Shown piece after piece: positions 45,201 through 56,317 of a stretch of 64,000 nucleotides of DNA; position 1 is the stretch's first letter, and each line of letters begins with the position of its first letter. The DNA is taken from assembly GCF_932526225.1 (NCBI RefSeq), contig NC_064035.1, forward strand, positions 20,387,969 through 20,451,968, given 5' to 3'. This stretch comes from Nematostella vectensis. Its lineage: Eukaryota; Cnidaria; Anthozoa; Actiniaria; Edwardsiidae. Below the pieces are notes generated by a model. That model did not search any database. It had not been told where the DNA came from and was given only the letters and a program-made list of their open reading frames with translations. The translations under genes and the position numbers were made by a program.

Positions 45201-46741
45201 TATTTTGGTTTAGAATATGAAATTTGAATTTAGCGCTCATAGCAATTGTCCGACATGTTAACTCATTGACGGCTGATTGATAACTGATTGTTCTTAAACC
45301 CCGGGTGTGGGAGGAGCTTTTTCTTTTATAGCGGAACCTCGTGCTAGGCATAGATTGTAGCGTGACGGGCTGCCGTTGTACGCTTTAGCGCGCTGGATTA
45401 TCTGTGAAGTATTTAAGGAGGCAAGTTAGTAGTTCTTTATACCCTTTTTTTTCAATTTACTCGTTACAAAATTGACGTCTAGTAGTCTCAAATCTCATCC
45501 GATTTCATTCATGTTTTCGGAGGATGATATTTAATCATCCGTTTTTGATGAGCTACTGTTTTATTTTATTTATCGGTAACCGATTTAAAGTTATTTAACA
45601 TATAAACAGACCAGTATTTTATGAACTTTCCAGTATATTTCCAAAATAACCGATGCTTTTTCTTTAAATTTGCGGAGAAGCATAACTTATGGTTAGGCAT
45701 GATGGGGATCATGGTGGCAAGTCTAAACTGACCAGGCAAAATTTTTGGTGCGCATAGTCCATTTCCTACCTTTGGTTCGGGCAACATTGCGTTATCCTTC
45801 AAATTGTTTTAGATAAAGCAGATAAACCTTTGTTGTATTCAGCCCATGAAAGCTTAGTGGTTGTCATCATTTGTACGTAAAGGACAGAGGTATAGATTAT
45901 TTCGATAAGACATGACCAAAGGGCGAATTCGTACAATTATTATTTAGATTTCGAATCCTCTTAAAATTCAATGTCTTCTCTTAAAAATCGGCAAATAAGC
46001 AATTCCGTGCTTCCTCGTTTTAGTGGAGCTTAGGGGACCCTACAATACAGTTACTCACCACGTTATGTCCCTAGCCCGAAATACAACATCGAGAATGAGG
46101 TATTTCAACCCATTATCTATCCCGAGGCAAAAAACCTTGCATGCTCAATGGAAACCCTCTAATTATTCATGTTGTGGACTTTGGAGACATTTGCACGTGC
46201 AGAGACGTATTTCGCAAGGGAATAACAGTGCGCTATTGTTATGCAGCAAACTTGTTTCATGATTGCGTTACTACATAACAATAGAGAAAAGTCTCTATGC
46301 ACGTGCAAATGTCCCCCGACTAAAGACTCAATTGTTTGAAAAAGGTTTCCATTTATAAATGATATTGTATTGCTTGGATTTTTTAGGTTTTTAAGGATAG
46401 AGGAAACCTTCGCCGACATCTTAGAATGCGTTGTGACGGGCAAATGTTTAGCTAAATAATAATGGGCGAACAATATAACCCTCCGATAAACGCCAGATTT
46501 GAAATAACATATTGAAATAACATTTGCAAAGCTTTGCGATAGAAGAGCCTTCCTTCTACTTTTCGTTTTCAGAATGTCATTTATCCTAGCGCTTATTAAC
46601 TTGGCTAGCCACCAAAAACCAACAAAGTTTTTAACACCCCAAAGTACTGGTTTCTCCCCTACCTTCTGCAGTCGTCAGCACTTGTGAAGTCGTGAAGACA
46701 AGAGTAAGTAATAAAAGGCAAGGTGTCTGCGCTGTCTTCAT
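39264..46741 (-). CDS. Secreted CapA/PgsA-like (PGA_cap) metallophosphoesterase-fold protein
   Basis: Bacterial CapA/PgsA proteins act in poly-gamma-glutamate capsule synthesis; animal members have no assigned role that I know of. Exons: 46741-46663 (signal peptide, MKTAQTPCLLLLTLVF), 44456-44213, 42335-42191, 41861-41679, 40518-40291, and a tentative terminal exon 39407-39264; 340 aa with that end. Phases of exons 1-5 join exactly. Family motifs: 'IDFVGDISFDG' (GD metal ligand), 'DLAVGNLESP', 'AGFDILGLANNHQNDYG' (NNH metal-binding), 'GFLGYCNV', 'DVIIVAMHWGAEG' (HWG), 'LVIGSHPHVLQP' (GxHPHxxQ) and 'FSLGNFLFGP' (SLGN). These cover the whole catalytic-like core. The C-terminal exon is uncertain: an alternative exon at 39227-39043 also ends in a stop but needs a donor I could not find. 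Confidence 0.82.
41184..41296. mobile_element. 113-bp MITE with 26-bp perfect TIRs and ATAAC target duplication
   Basis: It starts ATTACCCTGGGTACCAGAGC and ends with the exact inverted copy. ATAAC flanks both sides (41179-41183 and 41297-41301). It lies in intron 4 of the CapA-like gene. Confidence 0.92.
41345..41545. repeat. 50-bp tandem repeat, 4 copies, in CapA-like intron 4
   Basis: The unit is GTGCTGTGGATCAACG, CTTCCTATTGGACCACACTA, AAGACATTATCACT. Copies are nearly identical; the outer ones diverge at one end. It does not touch a splice site. Confidence 0.93.
42600..43075. repeat. Imperfect GAT/GGT trinucleotide-rich tract in CapA-like intron 2
   Basis: A long stretch of GATGAT, GGTGGT and GTGATG interspersions with no stable period. 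The open frames through it are compositional. Confidence 0.8.
43300..44112. mobile_element. Foldback element with about 250-bp arms in CapA-like intron 2
   Basis: The left arm (about 43300-43557) and right arm (about 43864-44112) are inverted copies. CACCAAAAACTGGAAATCGA, CTTTAATAAGACTTCTT and TAGCGCGCGCTAT occur in both orientations. The central 300 bp is non-coding. Confidence 0.82.
46149..46350. mobile_element. Short inverted-repeat (foldback) element in CapA-like intron 1
   Basis: GACATTTGCACGTGCAGAGAC (46181-46206 area) matches the complement of GTCTCTATGCACGTGCAAATGTC (46290-46315). Weaker symmetry extends out to GGAAACC and GGTTTCC. About 200 bp in all. Confidence 0.65.
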
Positions 46742-47556
46742 GTGCTCTCCCTTGCTGTGCGCTTAGTAAGGGTTTGACTTGAGAATAAGATATTCAAACT
46801 AAAATCCTTCTTAAATCAAATGAACTTCAAAAAAGTCCAATTCAGTCCAATTCACGCTTTTCCAAGGCCTTTAAGGGCAAAGAAGTCGATGGGCATGTTT
46901 ACCAGCTACTCGTGTTTTTTATAAGATTGCTTCAGAGTCTTCTCATATTTACCATCTAAGTAGTAGGTGCTAGACACTTTGATCTTCACACGGGAGGTTC
47001 ACGTCTTCTTTTGACCAAATGCGATGTTCTCGTCCGTATTTTGGAAGCAGTATCACTTTTTGCGGAATTCCAACCAGCTACCACCAGGCAAGATCACGGG
47101 ACCTTTGCCTGGTACCTGTGATGGCATATGTGCTCAAGTGCTCGTTGACATAAGGTGTTTTTAGATAGTACACCTTTCGCTGTTCAATAACGGGAATAAC
47201 ATTCATTTGTGCCAAACGTTGTATCGTTAACGTGCATTGTACGTTCATCAACATCGCACGAAACATTCTTAGCGTGACTCGACTTTCAATAACAATGATT
47301 GAATATGCGCGAACATTCAATAGCATCAACGGACAATCAATAACGCAATTGGGCATTCATTCGGGATGGAATGAACATTCTTTTGCCTGAAATCGAAAAT
47401 TCAATTACACTTTTGGACAATCAGTAGCGTTTATTGACAATCAGTTATAAAAAAATAGAAAATTCATTAATGCTATTAAAGACAATCATGTTCATCAATG
47501 TGGTTTGACAACCATGTATCCGATTTAAACAAACAACAAGGAAAAATAAAATTTCA

Positions 47557-48562
47557 TTAACCCATTGACTCCTGGCTATTTTTGAGCTGAATTTACAAAA
47601 AACAGACTGAAAACAGATACCTCCCCCCCTATTCTGAGTTTTATACAGCTCGTCAAAGTCAAACACAGCTGAACCTAGTCAGCGGTATCCAAGCTTTCCA
47701 ACAGTGCTTTGCGGTCCCCACTTTTAATCCCTCGTCGTTGTGCTGAAGCCAGCACAAGTTGATGGCTGCTCATAAAATTTCAAAAATACAGCTATGAGCA
47801 TATTAGGAGAGTGTCTCAGGACATCATGAAGTCTTTTGGGGCATAATTGAGTTCTTTGCTTATGGATATTTGCAAGCAAAGGTGGATTCATGATGATTTT
47901 TTTCTTGTTTGGCTTTGCCTGGATGAGAAAATAATTTTCTAATGAATCACCACAGCTCTCCTAAATGCTGTCTTTTCTGAAACCAAATTGATTCCAAAAT
48001 TGTTTACATTGCTATTCTGGGTCTGTATGACCTGGAATTGATTTGTTTGGCTTCGGGGTGAAAAGACTTATAAAAAAACATCTGACTTTGGGGAGAGGAG
48101 TGTTGACTGGCCCTCCCCTCGTGAATTTTCCCCTGGATCTCCCAGAATGCTTTTCAATCCGTAAAGGCATCTTCGTGGTTTTACAAGCCTTCAAGGAGTG
48201 GACATTGTGTTTTGAGGCCATGGAAATGAACCTAGAGGATCAGAATAAAGGTATCTATTTGTGTCTTGAGCTGTGTTTGCTGATCTCTCTCCCTTGTGTT
48301 GTATTTTGGGCGTTTTATTGAGAGGGGTGATTCTGCTTTTCTTTCCTTGTTCGATTTGAAATTTGTCAAAGAACCTGTGCTATTATTTGGCTTAAGAGTA
48401 GTTGCCAACACCTTGGTTGGATGCATATCTTCAAGACCATTTATCCCTTAGACTGATGCCTGAGTATCTTCATCTTGTTGTGTTTAGTTTGCATTTATGA
48501 ATTTTTTGGGTTGTGGGTACTTCCCAAAGCCGGACAGGCCGGTTGAGGGGTCAATGTGTTAA
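47557..48562. mobile_element. Nested TTAA-flanked (piggyBac-type) non-autonomous element
   Basis: TTAA occurs at both borders (47557-47560 and 48559-48562). The ends are inverted: TTAACCCATTGACTCCTGG on the left, and CCGGTTGAGGGGTCAATG then TGTTAA on the right. About 1 kb lies between them, with no intact transposase. It sits inside the larger TIR transposon, so it is younger than that element. Confidence 0.72.
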
Positions 48563-48789
48563 GAGTTACTATTTTTCTCTTTTCTTAAAACAAAGGGCCC
48601 CTAAAATTAAGAGAATTTATAGAACTATAAATTCTTTTTAATAAAAAAAAACAAGACAAACAAACAACACTTTGTGTGGAGTGTTTATAAAAGCCAAAAA
48701 ATATATACTTACTCACTCGCAAGAAAAAAGAAAACGTTTGTTTGAGACATGCCACTAAGAAACCGTATCCCCCTTGAACACAGGGAAGG

Positions 48790-49139
48790 GCTAGAAGAGG
48801 AGAGCGGTCAAAGAGGAAGAAATATCACAGTCACTTTGGCTATTATGCCCACTAACATCGGGGGAATGAATGCACAAAAATTCAACGACTTCACAAACAC
48901 AACTGAATCTTGACCCCAACGAAAACGTCATTTTCATTTACGACGCTGCACCAGCGCACCATAACCTACTAGATACCGGCTTAAACACACTAAAAAAAGT
49001 TACCGCCCTACAGTCCATTTCTCAAGAGGCATTACAACGTAACATAGGAACAGTCACGGGAATGAAATGTGGGCAATGGTTTCGTTTTATGCAAACCTAC
49101 ATACATTGCTGTGTTAATAGAGATCAAATTCAGGTATAA
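48790..49139 (+). pseudogene. DDE_3-type (IS630/Tc1-like) transposase fragment, frameshifted
   Basis: One frame reads 'GRNITVTLAIMPTN' then 'GGMNAQKFNDF'. The next frame, from 48870, reads 'LNLDPNENVIFIYDAAPAHHN', which carries the second catalytic Asp region (YD.APAH). The shift between them and the missing first Asp and final Glu regions show that it is dead. It belongs to the 47179-49579 element. Confidence 0.75.
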
Positions 49140-49579
49140 ATGTCACTTCAAAAATCGAAAATAACACTAAAACTAATGATATTTTCTTTTCTTTAAATGT
49201 TTGTTTGAATCGAACAAATGATTGTCAAATCAGATATATGAATGGCGCCTTGATGAACATGATTGTCTGCTGAAAAGGCTTGTTGATGGTCGCTGCTTAT
49301 GTTAATAGCACCAATGAATTTTCTATTTCGTATAACTGATTGTAATTAAACGCTACTGATTGTCACAGACGTGGAATCGAATTTTCATTGCGCGCAATAG
49401 AATGTTCGTTCAAATCGAATTGAATGTCCAAGTGCTCTATTGTTTCTCCGTTGATGCTAATGAATGTTCACGAATATTCAATCATTGTTATTGAAAGTCG
49501 AGTCACGCTAAATGATGTTTCGTGCGATGTTGATTAACTTTTGGCACAAATGAATGTCCCTTTCCCGTTAATGAACAGC

Positions 49580-52500
49580 AAATGGGGGTAATATAGACAC
49601 ACAATTTGCGCTGACTGTCAGTCAGGGAACTACAGAAAAGCAAAAGTTAAATTGAAGATAAATTGTGCTTCTAGTTTCCGAGTCGCAACTGTTTTTTGGG
49701 TGACGAGAAACGGGTAAAAATCTCAAAACGGAACGTGCTAGTTGCTACGGTAGCTGGATTTTGGCCACTAAGATCTTCAAAATTTATACTTCAGCTAATC
49801 AACATTGACGAGCAACATTGCTGTTTTACTCTTAACTCGTAATCTAAAGTGCTCTTTCAATCCTTTTCAACTCGTGAATGCTTGCAAAGCATTTACGAGT
49901 GAGGGACTTCTGTGTCACTCGATCGTCGGATAGTTGGATCGGTCATCCGTAAACTTTTTGTGGTCTTTCTGTGGCAACACAGCAATCCTTAGATCATACA
50001 GGGCTTCTGGAATTACGCCCTTGTGCGGAAGCGCGTAATTTGGCTTTTCCCGCGTAATCCACAAATTTCCGCGTAATTTGGCTAAATTTTGAAAGACAAA
50101 ACATTTAATTGCACAGCTGATGTGTTCTTTTAGGGTTGTTTCCTCTATTTCTCGTGAAAAAAGAGAGATATTCTTCGTAAGAGTGCGATATTTCGGACTG
50201 AATTTCCGAAAACAAATAAAATGACAGGGCGTTCTTTGCTAAATCGCGAAGGCCTAGGACTAATAATAAAATACTTTTTTTAATTGGCTGGTGGCTAGGA
50301 GCCAATGAAAACTCGCCTAAGATATTTTCACGCAAAAAATTAACCTTTTCAAGTTATTTCGTGCTTTCCTTCGGTACAAAATGTTGTTTGGGCGTAACAG
50401 TTGATATTCCGTGTAATGTAGCGCGTAATTCAGTAAAGAATCCCGCAAAAGTTTGGTTTTTAAAGAAAAATGTATTGCAAAATCCCGCGTAATTTAGCGC
50501 GTAATGATTTTCCGCGTAATTTTTTTGTAATTTTCTGTGATAATAGATTTTTTTGTCGGAAGTCTTATAAAATTAATTTAGAATTAAGACCCGATTGAGA
50601 GGGAATTAATACACGATGACCCTTTGTATTGGCCGTAGGGCGAAAACACTAGATTGTTCATGCGGCAGGAGCACTAAACGTGCTGCAGTCAGAAGGTCTC
50701 TCAAGATCTGTTAAGGGTTCACCCTGTCGTTGACCACCATCTAGACTCAGACTTCAGACCGCCTTTCTATCGCCTTTCCATTGGTTGGCTTGATAGAATA
50801 CTGGAACTTGGAACTGTGGATCATGGCTGCTGCTGAAGTTGCAGGGAATAGATTTTGTTGCTCTCTTTATAGCTCTGTGCTGTTAACAGCTGCCTGTGCG
50901 CAGATGTAGGGTGAGAAGACAAGCTTCTTAAACAGTGCCCCCTTTCCTACCCGTATTCATGGAAGGTGGTATTACAACCAAGAAGCGCATGGATAAAAAG
51001 CAAAAATGAGAAATAGAAATAACATCAAAACTTTTCCCTAGCAGCTCATTTATGGCCGTTATTCCCCACTTCTTCGTGTAGATTTGGATTTAGGCTCAGG
51101 TAGATGTCATGGGCTTCCATGCGGAATTGTCGTCAACAACAGGAACGGTGATGCTAATCGTGTGGACGATTTTACCGCAGCTTTCCACATAAGCAAGCAT
51201 ATATTCGATTCTCCATCAGCTTCCGTGTCCATTGTGCCACAACCGCTTTCCCTCGGGTGCTTGCTCAACATTTAAATAAAATTCTGCCACACTCATCATT
51301 AAGTCTAACAATGCTGGAGGAAAGCTTTCAGAGCTCAAAGGAGAAATGTTGTTCAAGGTCTTCTGGGGATGAGCTAGAGTTGAGCGCTGAAACGACACCT
51401 GTAGCATGTACGACATTCCCAGAAATAAGAGACAACATGGCCGCCACGCATGCGTAATAGTGCACATACAATGTCAAAATGGCTGCCATTTATTATAAGG
51501 AAATGTGGGGAGACATCACAATTTATCAAATTTTCTCGTTTCAGAGATTTTGGGCTCACGATGCAGGACTCGAAAAAAAAACCTTGCCATTCGAGTGATA
51601 CACTTTCCGTTCAAACGATGCCAGAGAAAGCCCTATAATTGTTCCTTGGACATTGCACTTTTGTTCGCTTGAGGGTATACAATCCTCCATACATTCTCTG
51701 TAATTTCATTGAAATCGGGCATAAAAGTAGTCGTTTAAAAGGTAGAATTGTTCGCTGCATCACAGGTGCAGGACTCGAAATTGGTAAATCGACTATCCTT
51801 CCATCAAATTGGCCAATAAAATAGCAGTAGCGCCTCCCAATCTTGTTCCCGAAGAAATAACATTTGATGTAGTTATGCCTAGTTCAGGAACCATTATTGT
51901 TGTCTTTAAGATACAGACTGAAGCAAGGAAAACGGTGCGCTCCGCAAGAACAACTACTCTCCGTTCGTCCGTTCTCCATTTTGTTTTTAAACGGCCCCAC
52001 GGCTTTCTGGGATAGACACAGGGAAACCATATAGCCTTTTTAAATTACTTTTATTTTTTATTTGCGCATATAATGTTTTCCAACCTCAGCAAGACTGACG
52101 CACTTCCATTATCATTGGACGTATCAAATCAGAGATGCCCCTTGCACGCTTAAATACCGCTTATACTACTTTTATTAGGAATTTTAGTCAACCTGATTAA
52201 AAACTTCTAGTGTAACAACAAAAGGGAAGCCCCTGTGCTGGCCGGAATCTCGTTTTTTTTTGTGATACCGCTGTTATTCCTCGCGGGCCTAGCAAAATGT
52301 GAGCCCAGAGAAACCGCTGGCTAATGTCCCTTATTTCTGGGAATGACGTCAACTCATTGTCAATGGGCACTGCACTGCTAACAAGACCTCTTCTCCGGTC
52401 ACTTTATTAGCGGTATCAAGATTAACTGTGCTGTCGGCTTGAACACCCGTGCAGTGTTTAGTGTTCAGTGTATGGTTTTGCAAAAAAGACAGGATAAGCC

Positions 52501-52786
52501 CCTTCAGTGTCTAACACTGGGGTCCTGCATTAAAAATCTGAAAGCAGGATTGCGGAAATATAACAATAAACTTGAGATAACGCCATTAAAACCAAACAAA
52601 CTCAAACTAATGATAATGATTACATGATGTGCATGATTCTCCTTCTAAAGACCCGTAAAGATAGAAACCTGTGGGTTTTGCCCAAAATAGATGAGCTAAA
52701 TCAGATAGCGTTGATTTTTATCCAGATCGTGTAGAAATATATATTTCTTATCATTTATAGTGGTATAAATTTGATTTTTTTAAGTA
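49580..52786. other. Intergenic stretch without a supported gene
   Basis: About nine copies of a CGCGTAATTT-like motif are clustered in 50010-50530. Short frames on both strands at 51084-51467 show no recognised domain. Nothing else is supportable. Confidence 0.5.
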
Positions 52787-54165
52787 CAGGGTGTTCCAAA
52801 AGTTCGTGGACACTTTTCAAATTGTAATAACTTTAGCTCTGAGGGTCCAGCTTCAACAAAATTTTAGGAAAATAAAATACATTAATGTAGCAAGCTACCA
52901 TATTAATGTATAGTTTGCGTGTCCTCCTTTTGCTTTGATGACGTTCTTAAGACGCTGTGGCATGGAGTGAGAAAGTTTACTCAAAGTAGACATTGACACA
53001 TGGCTTTCTTAAATCGGGATTTTAGTGATGTCATTGTCCTGGGCTGAGGATCACGGTAGGTTTCTTCATCGATAATGCTCCACAAGTTCTCAATTGGGTT
53101 TGAGGTCAGGTGAGTTAGCCGGCCATTCTGGTTTTTCTTAGCGGTATGAGCTGGTGCTCCATCTTGCACGAATAGCATTGACCGTTTATTTGAAAACAGC
53201 TTTCTCTTCGTAAGGTTTTCAGAATTAGATTTCCTTGAAAAAAGAGGTTTAACTTTTTTTTCCAGTATTCTCTTGATGTAGTATTCTGAATTTACTGTGC
53301 GACCCTGGGGTACAAAGTGTAGTGAAGTAAAGCCACGACCGGTCATGCCACTCCAGACCATCCACTTAGCACTTCCTTTGACTTGATAAGACTGGGGAAC
53401 TTCGGTCTCTTAAGACCCTCAAACAACATCGTTTTTTGAGTTGGGGAGATGAAACAAGTACTTAGGGCACTCGTCGGTAAATAGAAAATCGTCCCATTCA
53501 GTTCCGGACAGAGAATTGTACTTGCGTGCGAACTTCAAACGGGATTTTCGTTGCTGGGCTCAATAATGGCTTTTTCTGCCGCTTGAAAGGTTTCCACCCC
53601 TTTCTGGTCATACATCTCCAAACAGTCGGCGACGACCCTAAGAGGGCTTTTCTCTTGAGATTTTTGCTTATTTTTCTGGATGAATATCCTCTCTTGTACT
53701 TGGCCTTTTCGATGACGCTTTTTGGCTTGTCGGCAAAATTTCGTCGAACTCGAGTCCACTTTGAAACCCAACTCTTGCTTCTTCCTAGAATTTTTGCTAT
53801 TTTTCTAACCGTTAGTCCGTTGGCATACAAAATTGCTGATTGTGCTCTTATTTGAACATTGTTCAGGCGTTTCTCTGTCATGTTTGAATCCATTTTCCTA
53901 GCCCATTTTTTCGTCCAGCAAGTTTTAAGCAAACCCACCAAACCGACAGCCTACCCAAAAATGGCGGGAAAACGTAATGACGCGCGACACACTTTTTTTC
54001 GCCTTTTGGCGGGAATTTGAATTCGCTGTTTTTTTTCCGAAATTCACTATGCCAAAACTTTATTAGTATGCCTTGCATATTAAATTTACTATCTATCAGA
54101 TTTTTTTTGTAATCTCGGCGATTAAGAGCATCTTGAAAGTGTCCACGAACTTTTGAATCACCCTG
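52787..54165 (-). mobile_element. Tc1/mariner-family element with TA target duplication
   Basis: TIRs of about 34 bp: CAGGGTGTTCCAAAAGTTCG on the left, and the complement of CGAACTTTTGAATCACCCTG on the right, each continuing through TGGACAC(T)TTT. TA flanks both ends (52785-52786, 54166-54167). The size of 1.38 kb and the internal transposase relic on the minus strand fit a Tc1-like element. Confidence 0.93.
52981..53941 (-). pseudogene. Tc1-like transposase pseudogene
   Basis: The N-terminal part (53941-53498) has a helix-turn-helix region ('GLTVRKIAKILGRSKSWVSKW') and a second HTH with the W..M..KGW pattern. The C-terminal part (53361-52981) has 'VQDGAPAHTAK' (second Asp) and 'SNPIENLWSIID' (final Glu). 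Between them 'FTDECPKYLF' (first Asp region) lies in another frame with stops. At least two frame disruptions, so inactive. Confidence 0.88.
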
Positions 54166-55011
54166 TATGTGAATTTTTTCTTGATTTTCATGATTTGGGA
54201 TTCCTGTGGTTTTTTATACAAGCCTTTTAGCATGTTATAAAGGGAGACTAAATTAATACAAAAACGTTGAAAACCTTGTGATGCTAAAACCGTAGGTTGA
54301 TTGGACTAGTAGTATAAAAGTGCTTAGTTATCAACCTCTGACCGCTATGATCAGCATAGTCGTAAAGTATATATAAGGTAGTTTCTTCAGAAAAGTCTTC
54401 CATGTGGGTTAAGCATGCGCATGCGCCTTCGTCACTGACGTCAATCGATCTTCTATGGTTCAGTCCAATTCAAGCTTTTAGTTTGCAAACAAAACAAGTA
54501 AAATTTAATTCTCTTTGTTTTAGTACTTGCCGATTCGCGTCTCTTGGTTTTTGCGTTGTTTGTTTGAGTTTGTGCTGAAAGTGCGACTAGCCAAAACTGC
54601 GACTTTTATTTCCGAGAAACACACAGGGAAAAGCCTCTGTTAGCAGGGTCTCTGTTTGCAGGGTAATAAAAAAAGTCTCTGTTTAGAAGGACAAAATAGA
54701 AGAGGATAGATTTCCATAAATTAATTTTTCACAATTCTTCCCAATCAGCTAAACTAAATTATATTATATTTAATATCAAACAAAACTCGTACAAACACAT
54801 GACCCTCGCTTATTTATCGAATAAAGATTTTGAGCCTTTCTAGAATGTTAACATGCATAAAACACATTGTATGACAGCGTGATCGTGATAAATTATTGCG
54901 GGTATTTTATTTTGTTTCCGGACAGAATATGCTGAAATTTGACATGCTAGCAAAAAACTTTTCGAACTGTACCATTCCAACGATACCAATTGTATTAAAA
55001 GTAATTCGGTA

Positions 55012-55043
55012 GGTTCGAATCCCACTGAGTAGGTTCGAATCCC
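55012..55043 (+). repeat. Duplicated tRNA T-arm-like (B-box) motif
   Basis: GTAGGTTCGAATCCCACTGA occurs twice, 20 bp apart. GGTTCGAATCC is the consensus T-loop / pol III B box. No A box or acceptor stem is visible, and a T run follows, so this looks like a SINE or tRNA fragment rather than a tRNA gene. Confidence 0.6.
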
Positions 55044-55069
55044 ACTGATAGCGCTGTGCTTTTTTTTAA

Positions 55070-55112
55070 ACAATAACAATAACAATAACAATAACAATAG
55101 CAATAACAATAA
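55070..55112. repeat. (AATAAC)n microsatellite
   Basis: About seven near-perfect hexamers, preceded by a T/A run. The leucine-rich minus-strand frame through it is a by-product of the repeat. Confidence 0.9.
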
Positions 55113-56003
55113 ATAATGACTGTGACAGTGATAATGATAGTGATAATAATGATAATAAATTATACTGTTCTTGTTGAGTCATGAAATCGACATTTTTACG
55201 TACTCTCAGCATCTTGGATGTGTTTATGCTTTGTTCAGTATCCTGTATATCTTTTATGAACACAACAAAATAAATAGAAAAATAAATTTGCACTGCGTTC
55301 TGCAGGGGTTAAGGATAAAGGAAACCTTTTTTGACCTTCCTCTCTTAGAGTACGTCAGACCGGCTAATATTTAATGTGATATTGTGATTACTTAAAAGGC
55401 AAAGGAGCACTGAAATACAACCCTTTATTTATATACTTTCAAGGATTTTTGAACGGCACTCGTGCCCCCAAAATACAAAACAAGTGGTGTTTAACATTGC
55501 GAGATGAGTAGTCAACGGCAAAACATTAATCAGCACATGACGTGCACCAAAATCATGTCTTAGAACTTTGGTTGGTTCTCTTGTTCAAAAGAAAATAGAT
55601 CCTAAGCCCGTACGATATTTTAATACCCGATCTTCTTCACTCTTGATAACTTCGCAAAAAGAAAAAATATTGCACACACGATTTCCATCTCAAGCTATCG
55701 AAAAGACAAAATGAACTCTTTACTGCAAATTGCGTTGGTACTGGAACTTCCCATAGCATGCAGATTAGAGCGAACTCAAGTCAGAGTTATAGGCCGCTAA
55801 ATCTATATAAATGAAAATAGAAATGTATAAAGTAGACTTTCAAAGCGGTTTTCGCAGATGTCGTTACCAGTTTCTTTCCTGCATTTTAGAACTCTATCAA
55901 AACGACGCCAAAATTGGTACAGCATGCGATAAATAGCACAGTAGACGTAATTACATTCCTAAAAGATACTCAGCCTGTACCTTGTGACCTGGCATCTGAC
56001 TCG

Positions 56004-56317
56004 CTGGCTTTACTGTCGAATCCGTTGTATTGCGACCCGCGTTTTTAAAACACGATTTGTTTTGGTTCTCTATTCTGTCAGTAAAACCATTCTGAGCCAA
56101 TCAGAGTCTCGCTTTGTGCACTTCCCTGGCTATCCTCTGGACGAAAACCAGACAGTGTCGCGACAGAAAGCCAGGCAACTGCATTAGGCGAGAGATGGCA
56201 AGAATCTGATTGGCTAACAATAATTTGACTGGCGGAACAGAAAATCCCAAAAGACAAAAACAGATCGATGTTTTGAAAATGCGGCGTCGCGATACAACGG
56301 ATCTGACAGTAACACAG
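56004..56317. mobile_element. Foldback/MITE element with about 120-bp arms
   Basis: The left arm, with TTACTGTC, ATCCGTTGTATTGCGAC and GAGCCAATCAGA, is an inverted copy of the right arm, with TCTGATTGGCT, GTCGCGATACAACGGAT and GACAGTAAC. The centre is about 75 bp. Non-coding. Confidence 0.8.

Larger units (their letters stand above)
47179..49579. mobile_element. DNA transposon with about 320-bp terminal inverted repeats and a decayed DDE transposase
   Basis: The left end CTGTTCAATAACGGGA with CATTCATTTGTGCC matches the complement of the right end GGCACAAATGAATG with TCCCGTTAATGAACAG. Inward the arms share ATCAACATCGCACGAAACAT, AGCGTGACTCGACTTTCAAT and GACAATCAGTAGCGTTTA. The interior holds a transposase remnant and a nested TTAA-flanked element. 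Target duplications at the outer ends are not clear. Confidence 0.85.

Noticed and set aside
45566-45802. Minus-strand frame as an extra CapA-like exon
   Set aside because: Exon 1 joins 44456-44213 in phase without it, and it has no CapA similarity or good splice borders.
55012-55043. tRNA gene
   Set aside because: Only the T-arm motif is present; no A box, anticodon arm or acceptor pairing.
54840-55293. Leu-rich and Ile/Val-rich minus-strand frames
   Set aside because: Produced by the AATAAC microsatellite and neighbouring GATAAT runs.
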